Part shown: piece after piece, positions 27,777-37,028 of the stretch
Layout: each line of letters starts with the position of its first letter
Numbering within the stretch: position 1 is the first letter of the stretch
Source: Vibrio galatheae
GTDB taxonomy: Bacteria; Pseudomonadota; Gammaproteobacteria; Enterobacterales; Vibrionaceae
Direction of reading: 5' to 3'
Assembly: GCF_000967545.1 (NCBI RefSeq)
Contig: NZ_JXXV01000016.1
Span: forward strand, 62,001 to 126,000
DNA: 64,000 nt
Made by a program: the position numbers and the translations under genes
Notes under the pieces: generated by a model
Databases searched by the model: none
What the model was told of the DNA's origin: nothing
The model's input: only the letters and a program-made list of their open reading frames with translations

Positions 27777-30410
27777 ATGGGTAAGTCACTGGTTATTGTG
27801 GAATCGCCAGCCAAAGCGAAGACCATCAATAAATATTTAGGTAAGGACTTTATTGTAAAGTCCAGCGTAGGTCACGTCCGTGATCTGCCGACAGCTGGTC
27901 AAAGCACAGGCCAGAAAGCTGCTGCGGTATCAACCAAGGGCTTAAGTGCTGAAGAAAAAGCACGGATTAAAAAAGAAAAAGACCGCAAGTCACTGATCAA
28001 AAAGATGGGCATTGATCCATACCATGGTTGGGAAGCGAATTATCAAATTCTGCCAGGCAAAGAAAAAGTTGTGGCGGAACTACAAAAGCTCGCTAAAGAC
28101 GCAGACAGCGTTTACCTAGCAACCGATTTGGACCGCGAAGGAGAAGCCATCGCTTGGCACCTTCGTGAGATCATCGGTGGCGATGAAGAGCGATACAAAC
28201 GCGTTGTCTTTAACGAAATTACTAAAAATGCGATTCAACAGGCGTTCGAAAAGCCTGGCGAACTGAGTATGCCTGGTGTAAATGCCCAGCAAGCGCGTCG
28301 TTTTATGGATCGTGTTGTTGGCTTTATGGTGTCACCGCTATTGTGGAAGAAGGTCGCACGTGGCTTGTCTGCAGGGCGCGTACAGTCTGTAGCAGTAAAA
28401 CTATTAGTTGAGCGTGAGCGTGAAATTAAAGCGTTTGTTCCGGAAGAGTTCTGGGATATCCACGCAGATACTAAGACTCAAGATAAAACCGATTTCCGCC
28501 TGCAAGTCGCGCAAAAAGAAGGCGTTGCGTTCAAGCCAGTCAATGAAGCAGAAACGCAAGCGGCAATGTCAGTGCTGGAAAATGCGCGTTACGAAGTATG
28601 CAAGCGTGAAGATCGCCCAACCTCGAGCAAGCCTTCGGCGCCTTTTATTACCTCGACATTGCAACAAGCTGCAAGTACGCGTTTAGGTTATGGTGTTAAG
28701 AAGACCATGATGCTTGCCCAGCGTCTCTACGAGGCGGGTTACATCACTTATATGCGTACCGACTCGACAAACTTAAGTTCAGAAGCGGTAGAAACAGTAC
28801 GCGGTTTCATTGAGAGTGAATTCGGTGACGCTTACCTACCTAGCAAGCCTAATGTTTACGGTAGCAAGCAAGGCGCTCAAGAGGCGCACGAAGCGATTCG
28901 TCCTTCAGATGTTGCAGTGAAAGCTGACGATCTAAATGGTATGGAAGCAGACGCGCACAAACTGTACTCACTCATTTGGAACCAATTTGTCGCGTGTCAA
29001 ATGACACCAGCCAAATATGATTCGACGACAGTCAGTGTTAAAGCCGCTGACTACACACTAAAAGCCAAAGGTCGCATCCTAAAATTTGACGGTTGGACGC
29101 GTGTTCAGCGCCCATTGGGTAAGAACGAAGACCAAATTCTGCCAGCCGTTCAAGTGGGTGACAGCATAGAGCTTGTTAAGCTCGATCCTAAACAGCACTT
29201 CACTAAGCCACCTGCGCGCTTCACAGAGGCAGCATTGGTTAAAGAGTTGGAGAAGCGAGGTATTGGCCGTCCTTCAACCTATGCTTCTATCATTTCAACC
29301 ATTCAAGATCGTGGCTATGTGAAAGTTGAGCAGCGCCGCTTCTATGCCGAGAAAATGGGTGAAATTGTTACCGACCGTTTAGATGGTAGTTTCGACGAGT
29401 TGATGAACTACGAGTTCACTTCACGCATGGAAGAGAAGCTTGACCAGATTGCTGAAGGTGAAGCAAATTGGAAAGGTGTACTGGATGATTTCTTTAATGA
29501 TTTCACTGGCGATCTAGCCAAAGCTGAGCTTGATGAAGAAGAAGGCGGTATGAAACCCAATCATATCGTTTACACAGATATTGAATGTCCTACCTGTTCG
29601 CGCCCTATGGGGATTCGTACTGCATCTACAGGTGTCTTCTTGGGTTGCTCTGGATACGCTTTGCCACCAAAAGAGCGTTGTAAGACAACGATCAACTTAG
29701 GTGATGAAGACGGCATTATCAATGTGTTGGAAGAAGACGTTGAAACCGCAGCTCTACGCGCGAAAAAACGTTGTCCAATCTGTGAAACCGCAATGGACGC
29801 TTACTTGATTGACGATAAGCGCAAGCTTCACGTATGTGGTAACAATCCGAACTGTGAAGGTTATGTGGTTGAACATGGCGAATTCAAAGTAAAAGGTTAT
29901 GACGGCCCAGTAGTCGAGTGTGACAAGTGTGGCAGTGATATGGTGCTTAAGAATGGTCGCTTTGGCAAATACATGGACTGTACCAGTGAAGAGTGTAAAA
30001 ACACGCGTAAGATTCTGAAAAATGGTGAAGTGGCTCCCCCTAAGGAAGATCCAGTTCACCTGCCAGAGTTACCATGTGAGAACTCAGACGCGTACTTCGT
30101 ACTTAGAGATGGCGCCTCTGGTCTGTTTTTGGCCGCCAGTACCTTCCCTAAATCACGTGAGACGCGTGCTCCTTTAGTGGAAGAGTTGGTGCGCTTTAAA
30201 GAGCGTCTGTCACCTAAATTCCATTATTTGACTGAAGCGCCTGACAAAGATCCAGATGGTTTGCCGATGGTGGTACGTTTTAGCCGTAAATCGAAAGAGA
30301 ACTACGTGCGTTCTGAAGTTGATGGTAAGCCTACGGGTTACACGGCGCTTTATGTTGACGGTAAATGGGAAATTACCGACAAGCGTAAACAGCCAGCAAA
30401 GAAAAAGTAA
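27777..30410 (+). CDS. topA: DNA topoisomerase I
   Basis: An 877-residue type IA topoisomerase that relaxes negative supercoils. The Toprim domain starts [18 protein letters not shown] and includes the metal-binding [16 protein letters not shown]. The catalytic Tyr is in [13 protein letters not shown] (about residue 325), and HEAIRPS follows. The C-terminal third has Topo-C zinc fingers ([33 protein letters not shown], each with later Cys pairs) and a Lys-rich tail. Length matches E. coli TopA (865). It is divergent from yciN and has its own terminator. Confidence 0.98.
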   Translation: MGKSLVIVESPAKAKTINKYLGKDFIVKSSVGHVRDLPTAGQSTGQKAAAVSTKGLSAEEKARIKKEKDRKSLIKKMGIDPYHGWEANYQILPGKEKVVAELQKLAKDADSVYLATDLDREGEAIAWHLREIIGGDEERYKRVVFNEITKNAIQQAFEKPGELSMPGVNAQQARRFMDRVVGFMVSPLLWKKVARGLSAGRVQSVAVKLLVEREREIKAFVPEEFWDIHADTKTQDKTDFRLQVAQKEGVAFKPVNEAETQAAMSVLENARYEVCKREDRPTSSKPSAPFITSTLQQAASTRLGYGVKKTMMLAQRLYEAGYITYMRTDSTNLSSEAVETVRGFIESEFGDAYLPSKPNVYGSKQGAQEAHEAIRPSDVAVKADDLNGMEADAHKLYSLIWNQFVACQMTPAKYDSTTVSVKAADYTLKAKGRILKFDGWTRVQRPLGKNEDQILPAVQVGDSIELVKLDPKQHFTKPPARFTEAALVKELEKRGIGRPSTYASIISTIQDRGYVKVEQRRFYAEKMGEIVTDRLDGSFDELMNYEFTSRMEEKLDQIAEGEANWKGVLDDFFNDFTGDLAKAELDEEEGGMKPNHIVYTDIECPTCSRPMGIRTASTGVFLGCSGYALPPKERCKTTINLGDEDGIINVLEEDVETAALRAKKRCPICETAMDAYLIDDKRKLHVCGNNPNCEGYVVEHGEFKVKGYDGPVVECDKCGSDMVLKNGRFGKYMDCTSEECKNTRKILKNGEVAPPKEDPVHLPELPCENSDAYFVLRDGASGLFLAASTFPKSRETRAPLVEELVRFKERLSPKFHYLTEAPDKDPDGLPMVVRFSRKSKENYVRSEVDGKPTGYTALYVDGKWEITDKRKQPAKKK

Positions 30411-30425
30411 CCGTATAAAATGAAC

Positions 30426-30457
30426 AAAAAGCAGCCTCCACCAGGCTGCTTTTTTTA
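30426..30457 (+). terminator. topA: Terminator of topA
   Basis: AAAAAGCAGCCT and AGGCTGCTTTTT form a stem of about 12 bp with a CCACC loop, followed by further T residues. Confidence 0.9.
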
Positions 30458-30606
30458 TGAGCCGAATGGTCAACTGTTTTCATTTTGGTGAGACTTACCT
30501 ACAAATCTTGGCTGAATCAAACGTTGAGTTTGAAGATTATAATTGGCATTTTTGACAATATAGTAAGTAGCTTCTATTGCTTTAGATGGCCCACAGGAAG
30601 GACATC

Positions 30607-30690
30607 ATGAAACAGAGAATCAAGCTACTGACCGTTTTAGCTCTTGTCAGTGCGACTTTTCTATTCGCTGCTCATAGTTTTGCCAAGTAA
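30607..30690 (+). CDS. 27-residue signal-peptide-like small ORF
   Basis: A 27-codon ORF starting with ATG behind a strong AGGAAGGA ribosome site. It encodes a basic N-terminus, a hydrophobic stretch (LLTVLALVSATFLFAAHSFA) and a final Lys, then TAA. It could be a small membrane peptide, or the surviving start of a broken gene: the next codon after the stop is ATG, in the same frame, and begins the GGDEF-like fragment at 30691. Confidence 0.35.
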   Translation: MKQRIKLLTVLALVSATFLFAAHSFAK

Positions 30691-30969
30691 ATGATCGACG
30701 AAGTGGTTGAAGAGTTGCTGTGGAAGTATGCTCAAATTTCTGCTCTCGATCTGACTGAAAATCTATCAATAGGCGTAACATTAATTCAACCAAGTCTTTC
30801 TATGCCGCAGGCGGCGCTTGCAGATAGCTCTTTATATCTCGCTAAATCTTCGTCTAAGAACGCTATTTATATTCATGATCTATGTGAAAATGCAGGACAA
30901 ATTAGTCAACCTGATGGTGTGAAGTATTTAGCCAGTGCTCGTACCTGTTTGCGAGTTGAGTCACGTTAA
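30691..30969 (+). pseudogene. C-terminal fragment of a GGDEF (diguanylate cyclase) domain
   Basis: A 92-residue reading frame whose middle and end match only the last third of a GGDEF domain. LSIGVTLIQPS corresponds to the conserved SIGV strand, and ADSSLYLAKSSSKNAIYIHD to the terminal ADxALYxAKxxGRN helix. The metal-binding Asp, the GG(D/E)EF loop and everything before are absent, so it cannot make c-di-GMP. A 27-residue signal-like ORF lies directly upstream in the same frame, separated by one TAA. The pair looks like the remains of a longer gene after an internal deletion, though a small standalone protein cannot be ruled out. Confidence 0.55.
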
Positions 30970-31282
30970 TGTAGAGGTATTGTTATCGACATGTGTATTT
31001 CAGATGGGAATCTGTGAGCTATCGCAGGAGGTGCAAAAGTAATAAGTGTGAGGTCGATGGTACAGGATATTTTAAATTGTAATCTTGCTGAAATACGATA
31101 AGTTATAATACATCGTTTGCACATCGTAAGGTGGCGGTTAGCGACCATTACAACAGGTGTGGGCAAAGATATTTTGCTGCCAGTTGTGCTGAATAGGAAT
31201 AGTGCAACTATAAAAAATTTTGATAGGTCCTCCCCCAATATACGGACTTATCACACACAATAAATAAAATGGAGATATTTAA
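30970..31282 (+). other. Leader region of glgC
   Basis: A 313-bp stretch without a convincing gene. It contains a TATAAT hexamer near 31103 with no good -35 at the right distance, and GGAGAT as ribosome site before glgC. I see no riboswitch or terminator. Confidence 0.5.
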
Positions 31283-32500
31283 ATGGCTGGTGTTTTGGGA
31301 ATGATCCTCGCTGGTGGAGAAGGGTCACGCCTTCGTCCTCTTACAGAGTCTCGTAGTAAACCCTCGGTTCCTTTTGGCGGTAGTTATCGCCTGATTGATT
31401 TTGCTCTAAACAACTTCGTTAATGCTGATTTGATGCGTATCTACGTACTGACTCAGTTTAAGTCTCAATCTCTATTTCACCACTTGAAAAAAGGTTGGAA
31501 TATCAGTGGTATCACTGATCGTTTTATCGATCCTATCCCTGCACAAATGCGCCGCGGTAAACGTTGGTACGAAGGTACCGCGGATGCGATTTTTCAGAAC
31601 TTAAGTTTCATGCAGTTGGCAGAACCTGATCAAGTCTGTATTTTCGGTTCTGACCATATCTACAAAATGGACATCAAACAAATGCTTGATTTTCACGTAG
31701 AAAAGCAAGCAGCTCTGACAGTGTCAGCATTAAGAATGCCACTCTCAGAAGCGTCTGAATTTGGTGTGATTGAAGTCGACAGTGAAGGGCGAATGATTGG
31801 CTTTGAAGAAAAACCAGCCAACCCCAAATCGATTCCTGGCGATCCTGAATACGCACTTGTCTCTATGGGCAACTACGTGTTTGAAGCGAAGGATCTGTTT
31901 GCAGAACTGATTGAAGATGCTGAAGATGAAGAGTCTTCGCACGATTTTGGTAAAGATATCATTCCTAAGATGTTCCCACGCGGAAATGTGTATGTTTATG
32001 ATTTCAGTACTAACCGCATCACCGGGGAGAAAGAAGAAGTCTACTGGCGTGATGTAGGTACCATCGACGCATACTGGCAGGCACATATGGATCTGTTAGA
32101 GAAAGATGCACCATTCTCTCTCTATAACCGTAAATGGCCATTACATACCTATTACCCACCGTTGCCACCGGCGACATTCACTGATTCAGACAACGGCCGT
32201 GTGCAAATCATCAATAGCTTGGTTTGTAGTGGTAGCTATGTTCGTGGCTCACGTATCGAGAAGTCTGTACTGGGTTTCCGCAGCAATGTCGCTTCTGCGT
32301 GTGACATTAGTGAGAGTATCTTCCTTGGCGATGTTAAAATCGGTGAAGGTTGTGTCCTAAGACGTGTCATCGTCGATAAAGGTGTTGATATCGCACCTGG
32401 TACCCAAATTGGTGTCAATTTGTCTGAAGATAAGAAGCACTACCACGTTTCGGAAAGTGGCATCGTTGTCATTTCCAAAGGAGCGCGAATTGGCTACTAA
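31283..32500 (+). CDS. glgC: Glucose-1-phosphate adenylyltransferase
   Basis: A 405-residue enzyme making ADP-glucose for glycogen synthesis. The nucleotidyltransferase core begins MILAGGEGSRLRPLTESRSKPSVPFGG (pyrophosphorylase motif), with YEGTADAIFQN, FGSDHIYKMD (catalytic Asp), GVIEVDSEGRMIGFEEKP and the EVYWRDVGTIDAYW motif. The C-terminal part is the left-handed beta-helix carrying allosteric sites. It overlaps the TTG start of glgA by 11 bp. Many Vibrio have a second glgC; only one is in this window. Confidence 0.97.
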   Translation: MAGVLGMILAGGEGSRLRPLTESRSKPSVPFGGSYRLIDFALNNFVNADLMRIYVLTQFKSQSLFHHLKKGWNISGITDRFIDPIPAQMRRGKRWYEGTADAIFQNLSFMQLAEPDQVCIFGSDHIYKMDIKQMLDFHVEKQAALTVSALRMPLSEASEFGVIEVDSEGRMIGFEEKPANPKSIPGDPEYALVSMGNYVFEAKDLFAELIEDAEDEESSHDFGKDIIPKMFPRGNVYVYDFSTNRITGEKEEVYWRDVGTIDAYWQAHMDLLEKDAPFSLYNRKWPLHTYYPPLPPATFTDSDNGRVQIINSLVCSGSYVRGSRIEKSVLGFRSNVASACDISESIFLGDVKIGEGCVLRRVIVDKGVDIAPGTQIGVNLSEDKKHYHVSESGIVVISKGARIGY

Positions 32501-33947
32501 GAATTTATCTATTCTATTTGTAGCTTCAGAAGTTGAAGGGTTAATCAAAAGTGGTGGCTTGGCAGATGTTGCCAAGGCACTGCCTGAAGCGCTTCTTGAA
32601 CTCCAACAGGATGTTCGTATTACCTTACCTGCTTATCGAAACATGGCAGGTATTGATCAAGCAAAGGTTGTTCTTGAAACCCAGCTTGAGCATTGGCCGC
32701 ATACTGAGTACCAAGTTAAAGCGTTGGAAATCGTCGGCGTACCTGTTTATGCCGTTGACTGTCCAAAGTATTTCGATCGACCAGAAATGTACGCCGAGAA
32801 CAATCAGGCTTATCAAGATAATGGTGAACGATTCGCGTTTTTTAGCGCCGCTTGCCTTGATATGTTACCCAAGCTTGGCTTTCAACCAGACATAGTGCAT
32901 GCGAATGATTGGCACACAGGTTTCGTACCGTATTTGCTCAAGCATCGCTATCATTCAGACGACTTCTTCGCTCAGACTAAGAGTGTTTTGTCAGTGCATA
33001 ACGCTGTGTTTAAAGGCGTATTTAGCTACGATGAGCTGCAATCTTTACCTGAGATGCATACACGTTATGCGCCTGACGCGGCGGTCAGCGCAACTCACGT
33101 GACTATGCTCAGAGCTGGCGTGATGAATGCGGATAAAATCAATGCTGTGAGCCCCACTTATGCTGATGAGCTAAAGACAGAGCTTGGTAGCCATGGTATG
33201 GCGCAAGACTTTCAACATCGTTCTTCAGATCTGGTTGGGATTCTAAATGGCTGTGACTACTCGGCATGGGATCCGCAAAACGATCCCTATTTGCCAGCGA
33301 ATTACAAAGCGAGTCGCCAAAGCCTTGTACGCGGTAAAAAGGCGTGTAAACGAGAGCTACAAAAACGCGTTGGGCTAGGTGAGCAAGATGTTGCCGTTTA
33401 CGGCATGGTGTGTCGCTTGACCCATCAAAAAGGGGTTCACTACCTACTGCCGATACTGAGTGATTTTCTGAAACACCAAGTTCAAGTGGTTATCGTTGGT
33501 ACAGGTGACCCGGTGTTAGCTTCACAGCTTAAAGAGATTGCTGCGCTGTATGGCGACAAATTTGCCTTCATTGAAGCATACGACAACGAACTGGCGCATT
33601 TAGTCGAGGCCGGGGCGGACTTTTTCGTTATGCCGTCTGAATTTGAGCCGTGTGGCTTAAATCAAATTTACAGCATGGCCTATGGCACACTGCCTATTGT
33701 TCGTGGTGTTGGTGGCTTGAAAGATAGTGTCAATGATTATGATGTTGACACTAGCGACGCCACAGGATTTGTTTTTTACGAACCCGAGCCGATAGCACTA
33801 CTCAATGTTTTGCAACGCTCTTTACTACTTTATGCTCAGGAACCTAATGAAGTGAAACGTGTCCAGCTACATGCTATGGAGCAAAACTTCTGTTGGAACA
33901 AGTCTGCACAAGAGTATATCGAGTTATATCACAGTGCATTGAGTTGA
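32490..33947 (+). CDS. glgA: Glycogen synthase (ADP-glucose)
   Basis: A 485-residue GT5 glycosyltransferase elongating alpha-1,4-glucan from ADP-glucose. I choose the TTG at 32490: AAAGGAG lies 6 bases upstream, the start overlaps the glgC stop, and the product has the family length. The N-terminal KSGGLADVAKALP is the KxGGL ADP-glucose site. VHANDWHTGFVPYLL, VHNAVFKG, GILNGCDYSAWDP and the C-terminal MPSEFEPCGLNQIYSMAYGT with catalytic Glu are all present. Coupled with glgC; branching enzyme is not in the window. Confidence 0.96.
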   Translation: MATKNLSILFVASEVEGLIKSGGLADVAKALPEALLELQQDVRITLPAYRNMAGIDQAKVVLETQLEHWPHTEYQVKALEIVGVPVYAVDCPKYFDRPEMYAENNQAYQDNGERFAFFSAACLDMLPKLGFQPDIVHANDWHTGFVPYLLKHRYHSDDFFAQTKSVLSVHNAVFKGVFSYDELQSLPEMHTRYAPDAAVSATHVTMLRAGVMNADKINAVSPTYADELKTELGSHGMAQDFQHRSSDLVGILNGCDYSAWDPQNDPYLPANYKASRQSLVRGKKACKRELQKRVGLGEQDVAVYGMVCRLTHQKGVHYLLPILSDFLKHQVQVVIVGTGDPVLASQLKEIAALYGDKFAFIEAYDNELAHLVEAGADFFVMPSEFEPCGLNQIYSMAYGTLPIVRGVGGLKDSVNDYDVDTSDATGFVFYEPEPIALLNVLQRSLLLYAQEPNEVKRVQLHAMEQNFCWNKSAQEYIELYHSALS

Positions 33948-33963
33948 AAAATGACTCTGTTTT

Positions 33964-33988
33964 AAGGCGCCGTTATGGCGCCTTTTTT
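33964..33988 (+). terminator. Terminator of glgCA
   Basis: AAGGCGCC and GGCGCCTT form an 8-bp stem with a GTTAT loop followed by TTTT. Confidence 0.9.
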
Positions 33989-34107
33989 GATAGTTGCTTA
34001 CACTTTTAGTACTATCACTCGGTAAGATTTGACGCAAACTGACGTAATAACCACGATGTTTATGATAATCTCCGTAACCCGATTGGCCTCTTAAGTAAGT
34101 TTTATAT

Positions 34108-34911
34108 ATGAGTGACGCTTTGCTATTCCACAAAACATTTTCCCATCCAACCAGTGATGAATGGGTAGTCTTTGTGCATGGCGCAGGGGGAAGTTCGTCG
34201 ATTTGGTTTAAGCAGATAAAAGCTTACAAACAGCATTTCAACTTGCTACTTATTGATTTGAGAGGTCATGGCAAGTCAAATCAACTGATCAAAGAATTGA
34301 TTGCTAACCGATATACTTTTCAAGCGGTGACAATGGATATTCTCAAGGTGCTTGATCACCTCAAGATTCGCTCCGCGCATTTTGTCGGTATGTCTCTGGG
34401 AACCATTATTGTACGCAATTTAGCAGAACTCGCGACTGATAGAGTCAAGTCTATGGTGTTAGGTGGCGCGGTGACGCGTTTTAACATCCGTTCACAAATA
34501 CTCGTCAAGTTAGGCGGTTTGTGTAAGCACATTATCCCTTACATGTGGCTGTATAGCCTTTTTGCTTACATTGTGATGCCACAACGTACTCAGAGAGAGT
34601 CCCGCCATTTGTTCATCCGCGAAGCCAAAAACCTGTGTCAAAAAGAATTTAAACGTTGGTTCATCTTAACGGCTGAAGTCAACCCGCTGATGAAATACTT
34701 TAAAGACAAAGAACTGCCAATTCCGACTCTTTACCTGATGGGGGAGAGGGATTATATGTTCATTCAGCCAGTCAAAGAGATGGTTGCGGCGCATCAGAAA
34801 AGCAAGCTACTGGAAATTGCCAATTGTGGCCATGTTTGCAACGTTGAACGCCCTGAAGAATTCAACTACCACTCCATTTCATTTATCCAGCAGCAGATAG
34901 AGCAGCGTTAG
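34108..34911 (+). CDS. Alpha/beta hydrolase
   Basis: A 267-residue hydrolase of unknown substrate. The oxyanion-hole strand is VVFVHGAGGSSSIWFKQ (residues about 18-34), the nucleophile elbow is GMSLGT (Ser near residue 97), the acid is probably in LMGERDYMF, and the catalytic His in IANCGHVCNVERPEEFN. A central hydrophobic stretch (IIPYMWLYSLFAYIVM) lies in the cap region and may line a lipophilic pocket. Convergent with the DUF2007 gene, 32 bp apart, with no clear terminator. Confidence 0.88.
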   Translation: MSDALLFHKTFSHPTSDEWVVFVHGAGGSSSIWFKQIKAYKQHFNLLLIDLRGHGKSNQLIKELIANRYTFQAVTMDILKVLDHLKIRSAHFVGMSLGTIIVRNLAELATDRVKSMVLGGAVTRFNIRSQILVKLGGLCKHIIPYMWLYSLFAYIVMPQRTQRESRHLFIREAKNLCQKEFKRWFILTAEVNPLMKYFKDKELPIPTLYLMGERDYMFIQPVKEMVAAHQKSKLLEIANCGHVCNVERPEEFNYHSISFIQQQIEQR

Positions 34912-34943
34912 TCATAGAGCAAGCATCCGCTCGATTTCCCTGC

Positions 34944-35249
34944 TCAAGGAGCACTCTCGCCGCATTGCCAACATACACCAAATTGTGCTTCGTTGGTCTC
35001 ACCACATTGCGTGCAGCACCAGGGGGTACCGGACGAGGCGCAGTTAAATTGCTCGATGACCGCATGGGCCTGTTCAACTTGGCCACTATCTAGTAGCCAA
35101 ATAAAGGGCTCGCTGCTTTCACCTAAGGGCACTTCCCCCTGTAGACCAAATATCCCTTCCCCACGGACTTCACATGATATGCGCTGAGACTTTAGCAGTT
35201 CGCAAACAATGTGTGCCTCGGCTGGGTTGGAAGCTGAGTAAATTCTCAT
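34944..35249 (-). CDS. DUF2007 family protein with C-terminal zinc ribbon
   Basis: A 101-residue protein. The N-terminal part (MRIYSASNPAEAHIVCELLKSQRI then VRGEGIFGLQGEVPLGESSEP) is the DUF2007/putative signal-transducing fold, a ferredoxin-like domain. The C-terminus is a four-Cys zinc ribbon (CTQCGETNEAQFGVCWQCG). The ATG at 35249 shares one base with the stop of the TVP38 gene (TGATG), indicating translational coupling. Function unknown. Confidence 0.8.
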   Translation of the reverse strand: MRIYSASNPAEAHIVCELLKSQRISCEVRGEGIFGLQGEVPLGESSEPFIWLLDSGQVEQAHAVIEQFNCASSGTPWCCTQCGETNEAQFGVCWQCGESAP

Positions 35250-35941
35250 CACACGTTTCCATTTGATGCAGATGGAGAAGTTCTAATCTTCGCGATAAGC
35301 CATTTTGTTATGACGGGAAACAAACCAAGAATCGCAAACGAGGCCAAAACAGTTGGCGAGACAATGCCGGACAAGCTATCTATTTGCGCAAGTTGAGTAC
35401 CCGCATTGAGATACACGGCTGTACCGGGCAACATACCCAATTGACTGACGAGATAAAAACGCAGCGTTGTGACGGGGGTTAGTCCCATGAGTAAGTTAAT
35501 GAGAAAAAATGGGAATACAGGGATAAGGCGTAACGAGAACAGATAGAATGCGCCGTCTTTTTCCATTCCTTGATTGATGGCGCTTAGTTTTCCGCCAAAC
35601 TTGCTTTGCACCCAATTCCTTAACAGGTATCGGCTGCTAAGAAACGCTAAAGTAGCGCCTATGGTGCTCGCAAATGAAACGAGTATAAGACTGGTCCAGA
35701 AACCGAATAAAGCTGCGCCCAACAAGGTCACAACAACCGCTCCGGGAACTGAAAACGCTGTAATGGCGACGTAGGCAATAAAATAGCTGGCTGCAGCAAG
35801 TACAAAATTTTCAGAGATAAACGTGGCGAACTCGGCTTGCTGCGCTTTGGCGTTCTCTAGCGTCAGGTATTGGCTGAAGTTAACAGCCAGTAGAACAATT
35901 AATGCGACAAAGAGTATGCCTAGGATAATTTTTTTATTCAT
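35249..35941 (-). CDS. TVP38/TMEM64 family membrane protein
   Basis: A 230-residue inner-membrane protein of the SNARE-associated/DedA-like superfamily. There are about five hydrophobic segments, the first at residues 5-22. The signature lies at AFSVPGAVVVTLLGAALFGFW, with the family Gly/Arg-rich stretch and FSLRLIPVFPFFLINLLMGLT in the second half. Members are proposed lipid scramblases or transporters. It is coupled to the DUF2007 gene. Confidence 0.88.
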   Translation of the reverse strand: MNKKIILGILFVALIVLLAVNFSQYLTLENAKAQQAEFATFISENFVLAAASYFIAYVAITAFSVPGAVVVTLLGAALFGFWTSLILVSFASTIGATLAFLSSRYLLRNWVQSKFGGKLSAINQGMEKDGAFYLFSLRLIPVFPFFLINLLMGLTPVTTLRFYLVSQLGMLPGTAVYLNAGTQLAQIDSLSGIVSPTVLASFAILGLFPVITKWLIAKIRTSPSASNGNV

Positions 35942-36030
35942 AGTGGGTGGCCTCGTCCTAAATTTTGGCTAGAGATCGTTTGATTAGTGTTAATAGATAG
36001 GACAGGTAAAGCAAGTGCCAAATTTCAAAC

Positions 36031-36059
36031 AAAAAAGTCAGCGCAATGGCTGACTTTTT
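36031..36059 (-). terminator. tfoY: Terminator of tfoY
   Basis: AAAAAGTCAGC and GCTGACTTTTT form an 11-bp stem with a 6-nt loop. On the minus strand it is followed by TTTTTTG; it is 15 bp after the tfoY stop. Confidence 0.9.
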
Positions 36060-36073
36060 AGACAAATCTATAA

Positions 36074-36664
36074 CTAATTAATTTGAGTTAACAGTTCTTG
36101 TCGACGACTTTGGGGTATTACAGACCAGTGAGTGCCGTTGATCGCTCCCTCTAGAGCCCAGAGCAGTTCGATGTTGACATCGGCTGAGTGAGTCGACTGG
36201 ATAGCTTTAAACGCGTTAACTGCGCCTACTTCTTCGAGGTTCTCAACGGAATCTATGCCTGCTTTCTTAAGCATTCTTTCAGTCGCGAGCCTCAAGTTAG
36301 GTAAGTCTTTCAAGCGATTCGGTTTCGCCAGTGACTGGTTTTGCTTTTCTTTGTTAGCTGCACTCAACGCTATACGAGCGATTTCGAGGGTTTTGCTACT
36401 ATCTGCTGCCCAATCTTCGCTGAGAGCGAAATACTTAGTAACGACAGGAAATCCGCGTTTTTTGTATACGTACGGCTCGAGTCCATGAGATTTGAACTGG
36501 TTTGCGAGAGTCGCATCAGCTCTTACGTGAAGCTTATCGTTAACCACAAGTGCGAACATAGTGTCATCGGCAAAAATGCCAAATCCACCAAACATTGAGC
36601 GAGACTTTATGTAGCCTAGCTGCTCAAATAAACGCATTGAGTCCTTTAGTATTGGTTTATCCAT
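36074..36664 (-). CDS. tfoY: TfoX/Sxy family regulator TfoY
   Basis: A 196-residue regulator. The ATG at 36664 (MDKPILKDS) is preferred over in-frame GTG/TTG codons up to 36 bases upstream. The N-terminal TfoX domain carries [22 protein letters not shown], and the C-terminal domain [32 protein letters not shown], the helix-hairpin-like Sxy end. TfoX is the competence regulator; the paralogue TfoY is preceded in V. cholerae by the Vc2 c-di-GMP riboswitch and controls type VI secretion and motility. The riboswitch here and the purR neighbour identify TfoY rather than TfoX. Confidence 0.92.
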   Translation of the reverse strand: MDKPILKDSMRLFEQLGYIKSRSMFGGFGIFADDTMFALVVNDKLHVRADATLANQFKSHGLEPYVYKKRGFPVVTKYFALSEDWAADSSKTLEIARIALSAANKEKQNQSLAKPNRLKDLPNLRLATERMLKKAGIDSVENLEEVGAVNAFKAIQSTHSADVNIELLWALEGAINGTHWSVIPQSRRQELLTQIN

Positions 36665-36795
36665 GCTGTGTATTCTCGGTGTATAAGTATACGCCACCAA
36701 TTCAGGTCCGAGAGATTAGCAAAATAATGCAGAAACTGTGTCAGTATGGTGTCATACCATTGCAAGTATCACCAGTATGACATATTGCATCTTCG

Positions 36796-36883
36796 CCATC
36801 GGCAACCCCGCTACCAGACAATTTATTGTTTAAGGCCGGAGGCTTTGCGTCCCACCCTTTCGGAGTGGTTTGCCCTGTTCGTG
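36796..36883 (-). promoter_or_regulatory. Cyclic-di-GMP-I (GEMM-I) riboswitch aptamer upstream of tfoY
   Basis: On the minus strand the sequence opens CACGAACAGGGCAAACC, continues GAAAGGGTGGGACGCAAAG, CCTCCGGCC, and closes GGTAGCGGGGTTGCCGATGG. These are the hallmarks of GEMM-I: P1 closing strands, the GGGCAAACC and GACGCAAAGCC(T)CCGGCC core with the conserved GNRA tetraloop (GAAA) and its receptor-side helix, and the GGTAGCGGGGTTNCC P3 stem. It matches the V. cholerae Vc2 aptamer closely. The aptamer ends about 130 nt before the tfoY start, leaving a long expression platform. Confidence 0.96.
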
Positions 36884-36924
36884 GCATTAGTCGAACAGTT
36901 AAAGAATAAATAAAATCTGCGCAG

Positions 36925-36957
36925 AACATCACATTTGAATGGGGTAAATGTGATGTT
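36925..36957. repeat. 12-bp inverted repeat upstream of the riboswitch
   Basis: AACATCACATTT (36925-36936) and AAATGTGATGTT (36946-36957) form a perfect 12-bp stem with a 9-nt loop. It contains two TGTGA half-sites, so it could be a regulator site in the tfoY promoter region, or a purR terminator; on the minus strand only a delayed T-rich stretch follows. Confidence 0.6.
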
Positions 36958-36980
36958 GGTTCAATAAATAGCAATTGCTT

Positions 36981-37019
36981 ATACGCTTAGTCAATATATG
37001 AACTACCAACTAAGCGTAT
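36981..37019. repeat. 11-bp inverted repeat just downstream of purR
   Basis: ATACGCTTAGT (36981-36991) and ACTAAGCGTAT (37009-37019) are perfectly complementary with a 17-nt loop. It is 10 bp after the purR stop. There is no T run, so a classical terminator is doubtful; it could protect the mRNA 3' end. Confidence 0.55.
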
Positions 37020-37028
37020 TGCAAACCA

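Noticed and set aside
36741..36974. 77-codon minus-strand open frame upstream of tfoY
   Set aside because: It lies exactly across the c-di-GMP riboswitch; the conserved bases there are explained by RNA structure, not by a protein.
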